64,000 nucleotides of DNA from Limnanthes douglasii subsp. nivea. Taxonomy: Eukaryota > Streptophyta > Magnoliopsida > Brassicales > Limnanthaceae. The notes beneath the pieces were generated by a model that did no database searches, had not been told where the DNA came from, and was given only the letters and a program-made list of their open reading frames with translations. Position numbers and translations under genes: made by a program. This document shows, piece by piece, positions 21,561 through 33,470 of the stretch (the stretch's first letter is position 1; every line of letters begins with the position of its first letter). The stretch lies in NCBI GenBank assembly GCA_036936605.1, contig JAUPFV010000002.1:315534893-315598892 (forward strand), read 5' to 3'.

Positions 21561-22639
21561 TTACTACCAGCTACGACGATGAACTACAATTATGGTTCAT
21601 GTGTTTTGTAACATAAGAACTATACATTTTAAACAAATGAGTTTAAAAATCTTGATTTTTTTTCATAATCATAAACATTATCGACTATGATAGTAACATA
21701 AAATTTCTCAACATATATGTGAAACGAATTTGGTGTGAGAAAAGAATTTTAAATGCACCAAATAGCATAAGTGTATAGAATGAGATGAAAATCCTTAATA
21801 ATTTTTTCTTCCACGTCGGGCACCATATTGCGGCACACATACTTTATCAATTTTCATATAAACACATTATAATGTTAACAACACATCCAATGGCCAAATG
21901 AATTTTAGAACCTTATTGTGTAGAAAAAGTACGAGTGCACTATTTAAACATGGAAAATCAATATATGAGTTCACAATAATATGACCAATATATTATGTTC
22001 CTTAATAATTTTAAGCTTATGATTGTCATACAATATTATAATCTCTTGCATAATTAAATATGCACGTACAAGAAGATCATAAATAGAGTTTCATCTAGTT
22101 TCAACATCCAAAATAAATGTTTAGATTTTTTTCACTACTAAAAACAAATTATTTATATTCATATTTTTAGGATCCTATGTAATGACTAGTGTAACCACTT
22201 TTCTAATAGGCTCGATAAAATTCGTGAATATCATCTTTATTCATCCTTTGCAACCAATCCAAGTATATAACATAAACATCTACTATGAAAAGTTTAATAA
22301 AATCCTCTGTGCGTTCAATTTTAGGTTTGTTAATAGTTTTAGTATTGGAAGGTATATTATAGAAAGAAATTGATATAATTCTACCTTTAGCATTGAAATC
22401 AATCATAAAATGTAAAATACCTTCTGAAATTCGCTAAGTATTATTAGTAAGGTAAACACTCATCCGACAAATATAAATTTATATATATATAGGGTAAAAA
22501 TAAAATAAAAGTGACAAGCAAGACGAGAACTTGATAAGCATTTCGGATAATTTTTTTATTTATTTTATTTCATATAAAGTAGCACAATTGCTATAATTAT
22601 AATTTTTATTATTCAATATAACTTTCACTTATATATAAG
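21561..22639. other. AT-rich; possibly further decayed hAT sequence
   Basis: Position suggests the rest of the hAT element on minus, but no motif could be confirmed. Short open stretches (for example 22203-22406 on minus) show no recognisable family. Confidence 0.3.
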
Positions 22640-23560
22640 CCTCGATTTGGTGGTGCCCTAGGCAGGTTTCTCCTTATTCGTTCATCTTTCTAAGACGTCC
22701 TTGCTTCTTTATCTAAGTCATGTTCGGTCTTTAGACTGCGCCTTCCAGATGATTTATATGTAGGATGCCATTTTCTTTAGTCGTATAGGGAAAATAAACC
22801 TTATTGAAGTCCCGATCTTTTTTAGTGTGCTAGGCTATTTTGGCCCTTTTGTCGAAGCATGTTTGGGCATGGTATAACTTAGTAATTGGCCATAACAATA
22901 TTTATTTGGGTTGTGCTCATGATCCATGGTTAAGAGATGCTTGAAAATCATGGCCAAACAACCAAATCACACTTTATGCTTGGTCATCATGGCCATGTTA
23001 ATGGTCGTACATTTGTGCACAATGTTAGTCCAATATGCACATACAAATGATGTTGCTCCTTATTATGCGACTAAGCAACACAATATGATTGTCGATAGTG
23101 AGCAAGCTAAGGGTTGTGCATTTAGTCAGTAGATGCATGGGCATCATAGCCACGCATTATGGTCGGGCATGCTTGGACATGATGGAAAAGAATCTTGGTC
23201 GTACTTTAGCACCTGACTAGACTGCACCGTATGTTTGGCTATATTGGTCATGTTTGGGTTTCTACGCAAGCACCAGACCCTTAGTAAGTGGATAATTGAT
23301 CATCATAGTAAGCATATTGGTCGAGCCCTAGTACAATACTAAGAAATTTCATGAAGTTGGATATGATGGACAACCTAATGGTCATGTACTTCCACACGAT
23401 CCTTGGTCATTGGATGTTTTACCATGATGGCTGATTTGTGGGGCACTCACCACCGCGTGACTTTGTGCAGAGCCATCTTCAGCCAAATGTTGCCACCCAA
23501 ATACCTCAGATGGCACCCAATTACGTTGTAGATGTGTTCTTCATTAGTTATACTCTATTT
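22640..23560. repeat. Spacer repeats of gypsy element IVa
   Basis: Dispersed short repeats such as CATGGCC, TGGTCAT and GGGCATG on plus, similar in style to the spacer after pol in elements II, III and IVb. It lies below the integrase of IVa (minus), where such a spacer is expected, with a TRIM between them. No coding sequence. The assignment to IVa is inference. Confidence 0.4.
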
Positions 23561-24025
23561 CACACAAGTAAGTTTCGAGTTTCATACTTTACCTAGTATC
23601 TCATTGGCATCATACGGTGAATTTATATCATGGCATATCAGTATTTCGCCCATTCTAATTTTTACGTGTACAGAAGCAGAGTGTTGAGTCTTGTAATAAC
23701 TTCTCATTGCTTTACTTTACTTAATTTTATTTTAGTGTTCATGGTGTGCTTTACTATTATCTTTTGTATAATTATGCCATTTCTCTATCAATATGTTAAT
23801 TTATGATCGAACAAGGTCTCAATCTAGCTTATATCCTACTATGGGACATATATGAGGTCGATCCGTAAACTTATGTAAATTAATGACTCGACCCGTATTT
23901 ATCTTCAGATGCAAGACATATCAATAAGAAATAATTTGTTAATTCGATTAAATACGACGAGGAAATAACTCTATATATAATGTAATCACATATGTTTTAT
24001 GTTCAATGACTTGTGTATTTTTTTC
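23561..24025. other. No gene recognised
   Basis: AT-rich sequence without recognisable motifs on either strand. Confidence 0.35.
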
Positions 24026-24687
24026 TATTGGGAATATGGGGACCACGTATAGGGAATATGGGGTCTGGTCCGCATATTCCGTCTCCGTATATAGGTAAGA
24101 ACAACACCGATCTCAACACTAGTTGAGATATGTTCTTACTTATATACCACTGATCCTTCCCATGTTTAACCGATATGGGATATGAGACTTTGGTCGCCAC
24201 CCTAACAAATCCTCCTCTCGAACAAAGTACCACATTAGCCTCCTCTCAATTGACTTTTCATCTGCCCACTCTAATTAGGTTGGAAGACTATCGGACTATA
24301 GAGGCACTACGAATGTTACTGTTCACCTCTTATTAGACCATTTTGTCTTGTTCCTTAGTGTCACTCCCCACTCCAATCAAGTATCACCGCTTGATGAGCC
24401 ACTGGCACTCTGAACTAGGATCTCTAGAACAGATCACATTGAGCATAATGTCTAACTTATTCATGTTTGATCTCCGAGAATTTCACCACCATCGCATTCC
24501 GTCTGGGCCTGACGCTCTAATACCACGTGTTGGGAATATGGGGTCCGGTCCACATATTCCGCCTCCGTATATAAGTAAGAACAACACCAATCTCAATACT
24601 AGTTGAGATATGTTCTTACTTATATACCACTGATCCTTCCCATGTTTAACCGATGTGGGATGTGGGACTTTGGTCGTCACCCTAACA
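24026..24687 (-). mobile_element. TRIM retrotransposon, two LTRs
   Basis: Same family as 150-1524, minus strand. LTRs at 24026-24207 and 24528-24687, internal region between, primer site TGGTATTAGAGC (minus, 24514-24525) and purine tract next to 24207. Both LTRs lack the GC-rich centre present in the 150-1524 copies, and the first carries a repeated GGAATATGGGG start. Flanks TTTTC and TTTCC match at 4 of 5 positions. Shorter LTRs suggest a deletion subfamily. Confidence 0.8.
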
Positions 24688-24689
24688 TT

Positions 24690-27204
24690 TCCTCATTCAT
24701 ATTTTCTCACCAATAGGTCCCATGTCAGCTGCAGTCGATTACATAAGATGTTTCTTCCCAAGTGGGTGTTAAATTTCCCGCTCTTAGATGTTTGGTGTGC
24801 TTCATTATATCTTTACTCAATGCTCTATTTCATAGAGAATTCCCTTAGGTGTGCTTTATTGTCGTGCTGTTCCAGCAAGTCCAAATCGACCTTTCATATT
24901 TGTTCATTAGTGATTTCGTTATATTGGAGGGTATAGGCGGTTAGGCCTCAATTTCCAATTTAACTATAACCTCCACTTTTAGGTAAGTTTGAAGGGAATT
25001 TTATCGATCGGGCCTCACGTAGTTGTTTGATACTCCCATACTATTCATGCTAACATCTTTGGTCAGTTCCTTTTCCCATTTTTCATACTTCTTTTTAGAC
25101 TATCCATGACCATATGATTGATCACCTCTACCTGCCCATGTTCATGCGTGTTGTAAGGTGAATAAAAATGGTTTCGGGTCTGGTATCCGAGACAACAAAC
25201 TATATACTTATAAACTTCTTGATCTCTTATCCTCTAGTTCTATTTAATGCTTTCACCGAGATCCATTTTGTAAAGTTATCGATTTTGACGAAAAATACCC
25301 TCACGTTTCTCGGTTCATGAGGGACAAGAACTACCAATTCAGTGCCTCATTAATCAAACAAACATGTCCCTAATATTGATGTTAGCTCACCTTCCAGTTG
25401 GTGCTGAAAGTTGGACCACCGTTGGCAGTATTTGTATTTTTGACCAACTTCTTGCTCATTGTGCATGTTAGGAAAATATTTTAGAAGTTAAAGGCTATAT
25501 CTACCAAAGTTTGAGCCATGAGATGTCTGTCATATGATCCCCTATCGATTTCCTTTAAGAAGTACTCAGATTTTGTTGGTCCTAAATATTTTTTAAAAAA
25601 GATCGAAGATATTCCATATGGAACAGTTTCCCATCTATTACCACATAAATCATGGATCGCAACATCAACTTTCTTGATTCAACTTTTTTGGAGGCATAAT
25701 CTTCATCAACCAAGTATCCCACTGTTTTTGTTATCCATGTTTTAGGATCTATCGTTATTGTGGTAACACCCTTAGTTTCCTCTTTCACAAGGCATGATTA
25801 TCTCTATCTCCGGAGTTATCCCTTTTTTGGGGACTCTTTAATTTTTCCTTTGAGCAAGATAATATCCTATTTTTTTATATTTTTGACTGATATGCTTGAA
25901 GGTCACTCAGGCTAATAGCTGGTTGAGCTTTTTTACTTGCTCTAGATACCGCCTCATCATGTATTCTCTAGTCTCATTTCCCGAGGATTTGCTTCACAAA
26001 TAGTTAGGAGTCGCAAAATACATAAATGTTATTGGATGTGAAATGTTAAATTACTTTCATCTCTGTTATCACTATTTTTTTTTATTCTACCTCATTATCT
26101 GAAGACTTAAATCCAAAGAAAATAGCAAACCTTACCTTTTCTTAATCTGATATCACGATGTAAATTGATCTTTCGCTTCCTCTTATGTTGGACGTTGTGT
26201 CCATGTACATAAGACATTACGGTTTCTTGACTTATTCCTCGGGGGGGGGGGGGGGGGAGGGTTCTCCACCTTCCTCATATATAAATTCGGCAAGAACCTT
26301 TCCATTTATTTGAATGTAAGGGACAAATTCAATATCAAAATCTCCAAAGTTGATTTCCCATTTGAGAAGATTCCATGAGCTTGCAAGTTTGCTTAGGATC
26401 AATATGTTGGTTATGGTTGTCAAGACCTGGACCAAATGAGATTAAAAATACCTCCAAACACTTTGGGCGATTGTTACTAGTGAAAATGCGGCATTGCATT
26501 TTTTCTCTTTATACTACCAACATGACGCTTACGACGCATGAGGATACCTATATATATGTAATTAAGGTTTCGCTTTTTATGGCAACTAGTAGCTATGGAG
26601 ATGTGAGGTAGCTTTTTAATTCTTGAAAGGATACGTCACACTCATTATTTTATTCAAAATTTGTGGTCCTTTTTAAGGTATTAAAGAAGAATAGTTATAT
26701 ATCTATACCACGCGAGATGAATTTTTCCAGAGCAACTAATTTACCATTAAACCTTTGGACTTCTTTTACTGTTTGAGGTGTGTTCATATCTTTTACGGTT
26801 GTGATCTGGTTTGGACCGACGTCAATTCCCTTTTGTGGACGACAACCCCAAGGTATATCCTAGAGGTGAGGCCGAAGTAGCACTTTGTGGTATTGAAGTT
26901 TATGTTGTCCTCTCTTAAGATGTATAATATCTCCAGATATCCTTAAGGTGGGAGCGTTTATACTCACTCTTGTCCATCATGTCATCAATCTACATATTCA
27001 TATTACTTATTAACCGCTCTTTGAACACTTATTTCATTATTCTTTGGTAGGTTGAGTCTACATTCATAAGTCCAAAGGGAATTACCATGTTGCAATACCA
27101 CCTTTAGTTGTTAGTGAATAAAGTCTTCTCTTGATCCCTTGGATCCATCTTGATCTGGTTTTACCCGAGTATGCGTCCATGAAAGATAATATTTTTGCAG
27201 AGTG
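24690..27204 (-). mobile_element. Element IVa: decayed Tat-type gypsy pol
   Basis: Minus-strand remnants in pol order: RT with VIPFGLMNVDSTYQR (about 27080) and IDDMMDKSEYKRSHL (about 26985); gypsy RNase H ending KWEINFGDFDIEFVPYIQINGKVLAEF (26232-26435); a WITKTVGYLVDEDYASKK linker (25582-25788); integrase with KIDNFTKWISVKALNR (about 25280) and YNTHEHGQVEVINHMV (about 25140). A 17-G run at 26241-26257 lies at the end of the RNase H. Very many stops. The RT is cut at 27204 by the LINE-derived block. Confidence 0.7.
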
Positions 27205-27578
27205 CTTAACTTAGTTTTTATTAGTCTTTTATTTTGACAATTTGGATATGGTTTTGTTGCAGTTAAGTTTTTGACAATGTATGTGTATTTATGATACTGA
27301 ATTCTAGATCTACTACAGCAGAGTTTGATAAATATTTTATACTGAGTTCCGGTCATTTATTAGAAGAATGTGGGTAATACAGATGTTTATGGAACCACCA
27401 GCATAGTCCGTCTCAGAAATATCTTCCGTGTATCTGATCTCAATAAAAATGGCTTCTGGCAGTGGCCATCCAATGTCAGAGTTCAGAACAGACATCTTCT
27501 CTCTCACTTGGCTGAAATTCGATCAGCCCTCTCTAATTTCCCACCCTCCTGCAACGCGGAAGACATCTTCCTCTGGAT
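27205..27578 (+). repeat. LINE-derived duplicated block, copy 1
   Basis: About 375 bp almost identical (roughly 95%) to 44483-44870. The first 165 bp are AT-rich and non-coding and contain TTTTGTTGCAG, which could be read as a splice acceptor. The rest (27370-27578) encodes SIVRLRNIFRVSDLN and LLSHLAEIRSALSNFP of the LINE ORF2 region before the zf-RVT domain. Homology stops abruptly after CTTCCTCTGGA. It interrupts the RT of element IVa. Confidence 0.75.
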
Positions 27579-28590
27579 ATAAGATGCTTTGCGGTATTAT
27601 ATAAAATAGTTCAATCATATATATATTCATATAATGTTTTTATACTATTTCTAGTGTGGAGGAATTAGAAACTCTCTCGAAGTCCCTGAGCTTTTCTGGT
27701 GTGTGTAGGATGTCTTTGATCCATTGTCAAAGCACACTTGTCCATAGTATAATAAAGTGCTTGGTCAAAATATCATTCTTTTAAGTTTTACGTATGATCT
27801 TTCTCCAATAGGTTCCTGGCCATCATGGCCAAGATAAGGATCACACGCAAGTGCATGAACCTTGGTCCGTAGATACTGGGCCATCACAGTGAAGTATTCT
27901 AGTTTCTCCCTAGGGCATGCCCATGCAAGACCATATACTTAGCCATGTTGGACAAGGCTTGTTGGTTATCCATATTTGCAATTTGAATCGTATTTTAGGG
28001 CTCAATATGGCCACTTGCGTAGCCATATAGGCTTGGTTTATTAACCAATTCGCTAGTTTAACTTCAGAGTTTAAGGCTCAGTATGACATCTTCATAACTT
28101 AATGGATCTTCAACCATACACTTGGTTTTGTCAATCATGATTTCTTGTTTGTCACCAACCTCATTTTGTTTTTATAAATTTGATGGCTCACTGTGTTGTG
28201 CGGCATGAGAGAGATATTCATGGCCGAGAGCCGAGGTATAATAAGAAGTACATAGGTTGGCATGTTTCTGACATGAAGAGTGGTCGGCCCGTTATCTAAC
28301 TATCATATAGACTACTTTGTCGTACATTTGGTTTAGTATCTAAAAATTAATGTGAACGTGATATTTATGTCGGTATAGGAAAACTTAAAAGATTGGTTTT
28401 CCAAAGCGAATACAAATTGTAGCAAAGATATTGTCATCGGTCAATAATCTCGAGTATTATTATCCATATATATGACAAGTAATTTTTGGAAAAGAAAATA
28501 ATATTGAGTATTTGTTAGCAAGTGTTATATACATTGTGCCTCATTAAAAAAATCCTATCGCGCCACCAGAAGAGAAAAAGAATGCACAAC
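27579..28590. repeat. Spacer repeats of gypsy element IVb
   Basis: Non-coding. Contains GGCCATCATGGCC-type words (27810-28030) and, at about 28537, GCCTCATTAAAAAAATCC, homologous to the word after pol in element II. Lies directly below the IVb integrase on minus. Confidence 0.4.
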
Positions 28591-31080
28591 CGCATTATAA
28601 GATTGTATTATATAGTTTCAAGTGATGGATGCTCAAGGGGTGCTTTAGTGTGTTTCTTTTCATGTTTTCCAACCTATATGCCTCATAACCCGTATACCTT
28701 TTGGAGATGATTTTGTATTGTCCGTCCCAGTTGGGAGCTAGTTTGCACGTGTTTTTTCCTTGACCCCATGTAAGATTCTTTTCATGGCTAAGTCTTCTTT
28801 GATGTAGGCTTGAAGACATAAATTTATCTATCATCACCATTCATGGTCTATGAGTAGTGGTTGATCTTGTGGCTATGGATGATGATTTCTGTAGAAAGGA
28901 TGAGCTCCATTCCATATACTAAAGAGAAGGGGTTTTGACCGGTGGCAGAGCTGAGGGTCATTTTATAAGCCTAAACTACCTTGGCTAGTTTATCAGGCCC
29001 ATTCTATTTATAGCATACAATGTTTTCTAAAAACCATTAAAAACGGTTATGTTTGTTACTTCTAGTGGCCCTTTCGGTTCAGGTTAGTATGGGGTGGATA
29101 AATATTGAGTTACGCCATATCACCTACAAAAGATTGTTATCATATCGTTTTGAAACTGAGGCACGTGATATGTCATCAAAGTTTTGGGATATCAAACTTA
29201 GATAAGATTTAGCTATGAAAGAAATCTCAAATTTATTGAGCCATTTTCTTGTACAAATTCTTCACTTCAACCCATTTTATAAAGTAATCAACAGTTACCA
29301 CTAAATGTTGTCATTTCCAAGTAGCCATGGGTAGAAGTCCTACTAGGTCGATCCCCAACTTATCGAATGGAAAAGGAATTGGGATGATGCTTATTGGTTC
29401 TCTAGGAAAATAACTTTTATGAGAATATTTTTTAGAATGATCATAAGCACACAACAACCTCGATATTGGCTGTAAACTTAGGCAAATGAAATCCTACCAA
29501 GAGGAAATACCTGATTAAAGTACGATATCCATAGTGATCCATTTTGACTTCTTCGTGTCGGTCTTTGGGAATGATCATAGCTTTGTTTTTGTTTAAGCAA
29601 CACAATAATGCATGTGGCTTGTCTTTATCACTAATGAGAGTCCATTCACGCAAGTATAATAAGTATTATTGTCGACAGTCGTCGACTATATTTGTTTCCA
29701 TGACCTCACCTTCATCAGGTGTTGTCTTTACTAGTTAGTCTTTCATGTATGATGAAAATGGGTTGCCTCCCAAAGCCGCTGGTTTTGCTAAAGAATCTAC
29801 AGCCGAGTTCTCTAGGCGAGGTACATGCTCGTATACTACCCGATTGAATTTATTTTCATGGTCTCGTAGAGCCTCAAAATATGCTTTCATGCTTTTTTTT
29901 TCTTCATATATTCTATGTTGTTATGCTCACCACCAATTGAGTTCCACATATAAGAGACAATTTTAAGCCTTCCAAAATTGTTTCGTATTCAACAATATTA
30001 TTTGCAACATCAAAGAATAATTTAAGTTATAGTCTCATTTCTCGCCAAATAGTTTATTTAAGACTATACTTGCTCCCCCTCTATGAAGGTTAGATACCCC
30101 AATAATTTCTATGAACTATTCCAAATCTTTTTCTAAGTCTGAGCGTCATGTCCGCTTTGTTATTAATTATATCGCCAATGAATTTGTTTATAAATTTTAC
30201 CACTATTTTCCCTTTAATTGATATACAAGCTTCATATAAGATCTCTCATTATCTTAACTCTACTGACTATCGGATAAGTCTTCCTTAAAATATCCGATTT
30301 TTGCAGGCATTCTTTAAAAGAAAAGAAATAAGGAGGATAGTGGTATGAATATTAAAATACAGACTCATCTATCATGCTTCTACAAAAAGGTTCATAACCA
30401 ATTTTCAAAGTTAAAATAGCATATATTAACGTCCATTAGACTTTTGCTAAAGTAATAAATTTTTTGTCGTGCCCCGCCGTGTTCTCGAACGAAAATGAAG
30501 TTCAGAACATGGTCAGAGACAGATAAATACAAATGTAAAAAGTTATCTATTATTAGACGTTATAATATTTATGGAGAAGTCATTACTCTTTAAGGGCTTG
30601 AAAAACTTTGTCCCATTCTTGTTCCGACAAAACTTCTTTGATCGTTTAATGATTTTAAAAAAATCATGGTTTCTTTAGATATGAACTGTGATAAAGTTGC
30701 GAGACGACCTGTAAGGGTCTAAACCTAATTGATATTTAATGGTGTCTCCAATGTTATGAGTGATTTTAGTTTCTGAGATTTCCTTTTCTCAAATGCAATG
30801 TGCTCGTCGTCATGAAGATGTATCTGAATCTGGTTATATCTTGAGTAAGGATCCAGAAAAGACATAAGTTCAATAACCAAAGATGCATCTATCGATTGAT
30901 TGGTTCAGGGAAACGGAAAATTATCATTGGGACAAGCCTTGTTGGGGTTAGTAAACTTTATGCACATTCTTCACTTTTTGTTATTTGTTTCTACCAGTAC
31001 GGGGTTGGCGACCCAAGGTTGTTATCTCCCTTCTCGAATGTGTCCAAGTTTAAGTAAATTTTCAACCTTTTGGATGATGA
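28591..31080 (-). mobile_element. Element IVb: decayed Tat-type gypsy pol
   Basis: Minus-strand order: RT N-terminus (about 30780-31080: WVANPVLVETNNKKWRMCI, then MSFLDPYSRYNQIQIH), RNase H region (about 29740-30100), integrase zinc finger (29441-29653: MDHYGYRTLIRYFLLVG), core and C-terminus (28595-28840: KLAPNWDGQYKIISKRYTG, ending HHLKLYN). Stops and shifts are frequent. It is a separate copy from IVa because both contain the RT SGYNQI/SRYNQI region and both contain integrase. Confidence 0.65.
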
Positions 31081-32959
31081 CTTTAGACTTCTCTGAAGAT
31101 AAATCCCTCCATTTTTTAAGAATTGGTATGAGTGTCGTATCATTCGATAGTTTATGATAGATGACGGAAAAACTTACCCCTAACACACTATCAACACTCC
31201 AAGCAAATATATTTGCATTCTACCGTAATAAATTCACCAATCTATGTTTGAAACTTAAACCTATATGGCTTCTAATACTAACCACATTCATGTTGGCTAT
31301 CGTCTACTCGACTATGCTTCCCGATGGGTCATCACACATGCACTCATCCCTGGGATCATCCTCCTCGGTTCCTGGTTGACCGTTATCATTAGATAGACGA
31401 TCGTTCCTAGGTTTGTTAATTGTTATTGCGCGGATTCATAAGATCTAAAAATATCGTATAAAAACTCTCGAGAGTCCTCTAACTATTCTAACCAGATTTC
31501 CAACTAGGTATTTCAGGCATTTTCGAAAAAAAAGAGGTCGCGGTCTCGGTCTTTTGTAATAAATTAGGATTTCTTAAAAATACTGGTGTACAAATTTAGT
31601 CGTGGCTTTTTGTAATACATAAATATGATGTCTTTATTCATTCGTGTTGTATGGATTCCACCATGAGGCTTTTGGTTCTTCCAATCTTAGTTCAAGTCTT
31701 GTCATGGCAACAAATATTGTGATCGAGGTTATGTCTTCAGTTTCAGGCTTCGCCTACCTTGTCCCTCGTGTGTGATTTCTATGGGAATCTTTGAAATTCT
31801 TGTACTCTAATTTTAAAACCTAATAAGTTTCTCATCGTCTATATTGATTAAGGAGTATATATAGATGTTTAAAATTGTTAATTCATTGTGGAAGTTGATT
31901 TTTCTATAGAAATTGCAGATTCAAATCATCACTAATTTGGATTTTGATTGAAGTGAAGATTTAATTAAGGAATTACTTTTACCGTATTTACTAATTGTTT
32001 TACTCTTCTTCAGGTATTAAATTCAAAATATGACTACCATATCTTGCTTCTAAGATTTGGATAGCCACCAAATCTTGACAATCCTACAATATTCCAAATC
32101 ATTTATTGTATAAATCACAAGGTTTATTTTCTAAGTGTCTCGTTCGGTCTTTGTTTCCAATGAATGATATAGTCCACATCGCACTTCATGGCCTTAGAGT
32201 TGTTAATATTATTATGGAAATTCGTGCGCTACATCTTGTAGTTTTTTATACTTCTCAGTGGTAGAGTGGTGGACTTGGTTAAAACATTTCCTTAAAATGG
32301 TATTGAAAAATATTTTCACCATTCTATTAGCTGTCCCCGAAGCTTTTCATATCTCTATTGAATTACTCGATATGATGCTCAGAATCTCCCTCGCCGTTGT
32401 ACTTATCTATCTTGTGGCTATTTTAGTTGGTTAGTAAGTCGACATATAATATTTTTAGTGCTAGTAGAGATTAATTACCTAATTAATCTTAATCATCCTA
32501 AAAATGGATATGTTGTCGTAATAATTTGTGCATCTTACGAATGGTAATTTTTTAGACCCTATTATTTATCTGCACTATACTCTCAAACCTACTTAATAAA
32601 ATATTACTATGATAGTGATCGAATATTCAATATATTTACCATCAAAAATCTAATATTATGTATTATATAAAAACTAAATAGGTGAAGTTATTTCCTTTAT
32701 CACATTTTTTATTTCCTCCATATTTGAGAATTAAAAAAAAGATTTATCACTTGCTTTTACTATTGTACCCTCACTTTACCTTCTAATTTATAGTTTGATG
32801 CCACTATCCACTATGAAACCCTTATACAAACAAACACGTAATTAAGCCAAATTAAAGCCAATATATATGATTTAACTTCTAAAATTAAACCCAAAAACAA
32901 AAAAAAAAACCTCAAATTTCTTATAGATTACTCATGAAAGATGAGATACTAAAACCAAA
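31081..32959. other. No gene recognised; AT-rich
   Basis: 31100-31400 may continue the IVb protease/gag region but shows no motif. The rest is AT-rich without recognisable coding sequence. It ends at the target duplication of element I (GATTT, 32960-32964). Confidence 0.35.
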
Positions 32960-32964
32960 GATTT

Positions 32965-33442
32965 TGATGAGTCCGAATCCAGGACATCTCCCCGGAAGGG
33001 CAGGTCAGTGTAAATTCTCTCCGAATACCGGACAGATCATTTGTACCGGACAGATCATTTGGACCGGACAGATCACTTCGAAACAAAGTGAGCCTAAGGC
33101 TGTTCGAACTATGACAAAAGTACTAAAAAACCTAAACACTTCCTGACTAAGCTACCTGTCCTCCTGCTTAGAACTCATGGGTCTTTAAACATGACCCGGG
33201 TCCATTAAACTTGACCCGAAAGCCCATAAGGGCCCAAACATCACACTATAAATACTCAACCACCAGCATTAACTTCTGATAATGAAAATTAACTGCTACC
33301 AAGCTGCTTAATTATCTCTCCACCGATAAACACCCTTACACCACCTTGAAACACCCTTACACCATCGTTAAACACCCTTACACCACCTTGAAACTCCACT
33401 TAAAATTACTAGCCTACCCTCGGGCTATTTTTATCCACAACA
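32965..33442 (+). repeat. Element I 5' LTR
   Basis: 478 bp, TGATGAG...CACAACA. Contains three tandem 18-bp units starting CCGGACAGATCA (33028-33081), a TATAAATA box (33247-33254) and three tandem 21-bp units starting AAACACCCTTACACCA (33328-33390). The TATA box should drive the genomic transcript, with U3 upstream and R/U5 downstream. Confidence 0.95.
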
Positions 33443-33461
33443 AGTTGGCGACCACAGTGGG
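33443..33461 (+). other. Element I primer-binding site
   Basis: Directly after the 5' LTR: AGTTGGCGACCACAGTGGG. The TGGCGACCAC core resembles the tRNA-Arg-type primer sites described for Tat/Ogre elements. The exact tRNA was not matched. Confidence 0.7.
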
Positions 33462-33470
33462 AGGAGAGAG

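Noticed and set aside
22640..23560. Satellite array
   Set aside because: Repeated words are short and irregular with no fixed period; better read as a degenerate element spacer.
26232..26260. Poly-proline tail on a minus-strand frame
   Set aside because: Translation of the 17-G run at the end of the element IVa RNase H remnant.
33028..33390. CRISPR-like array (short regularly spaced repeats)
   Set aside because: The repeats are contiguous without unique spacers and lie in a eukaryotic LTR.
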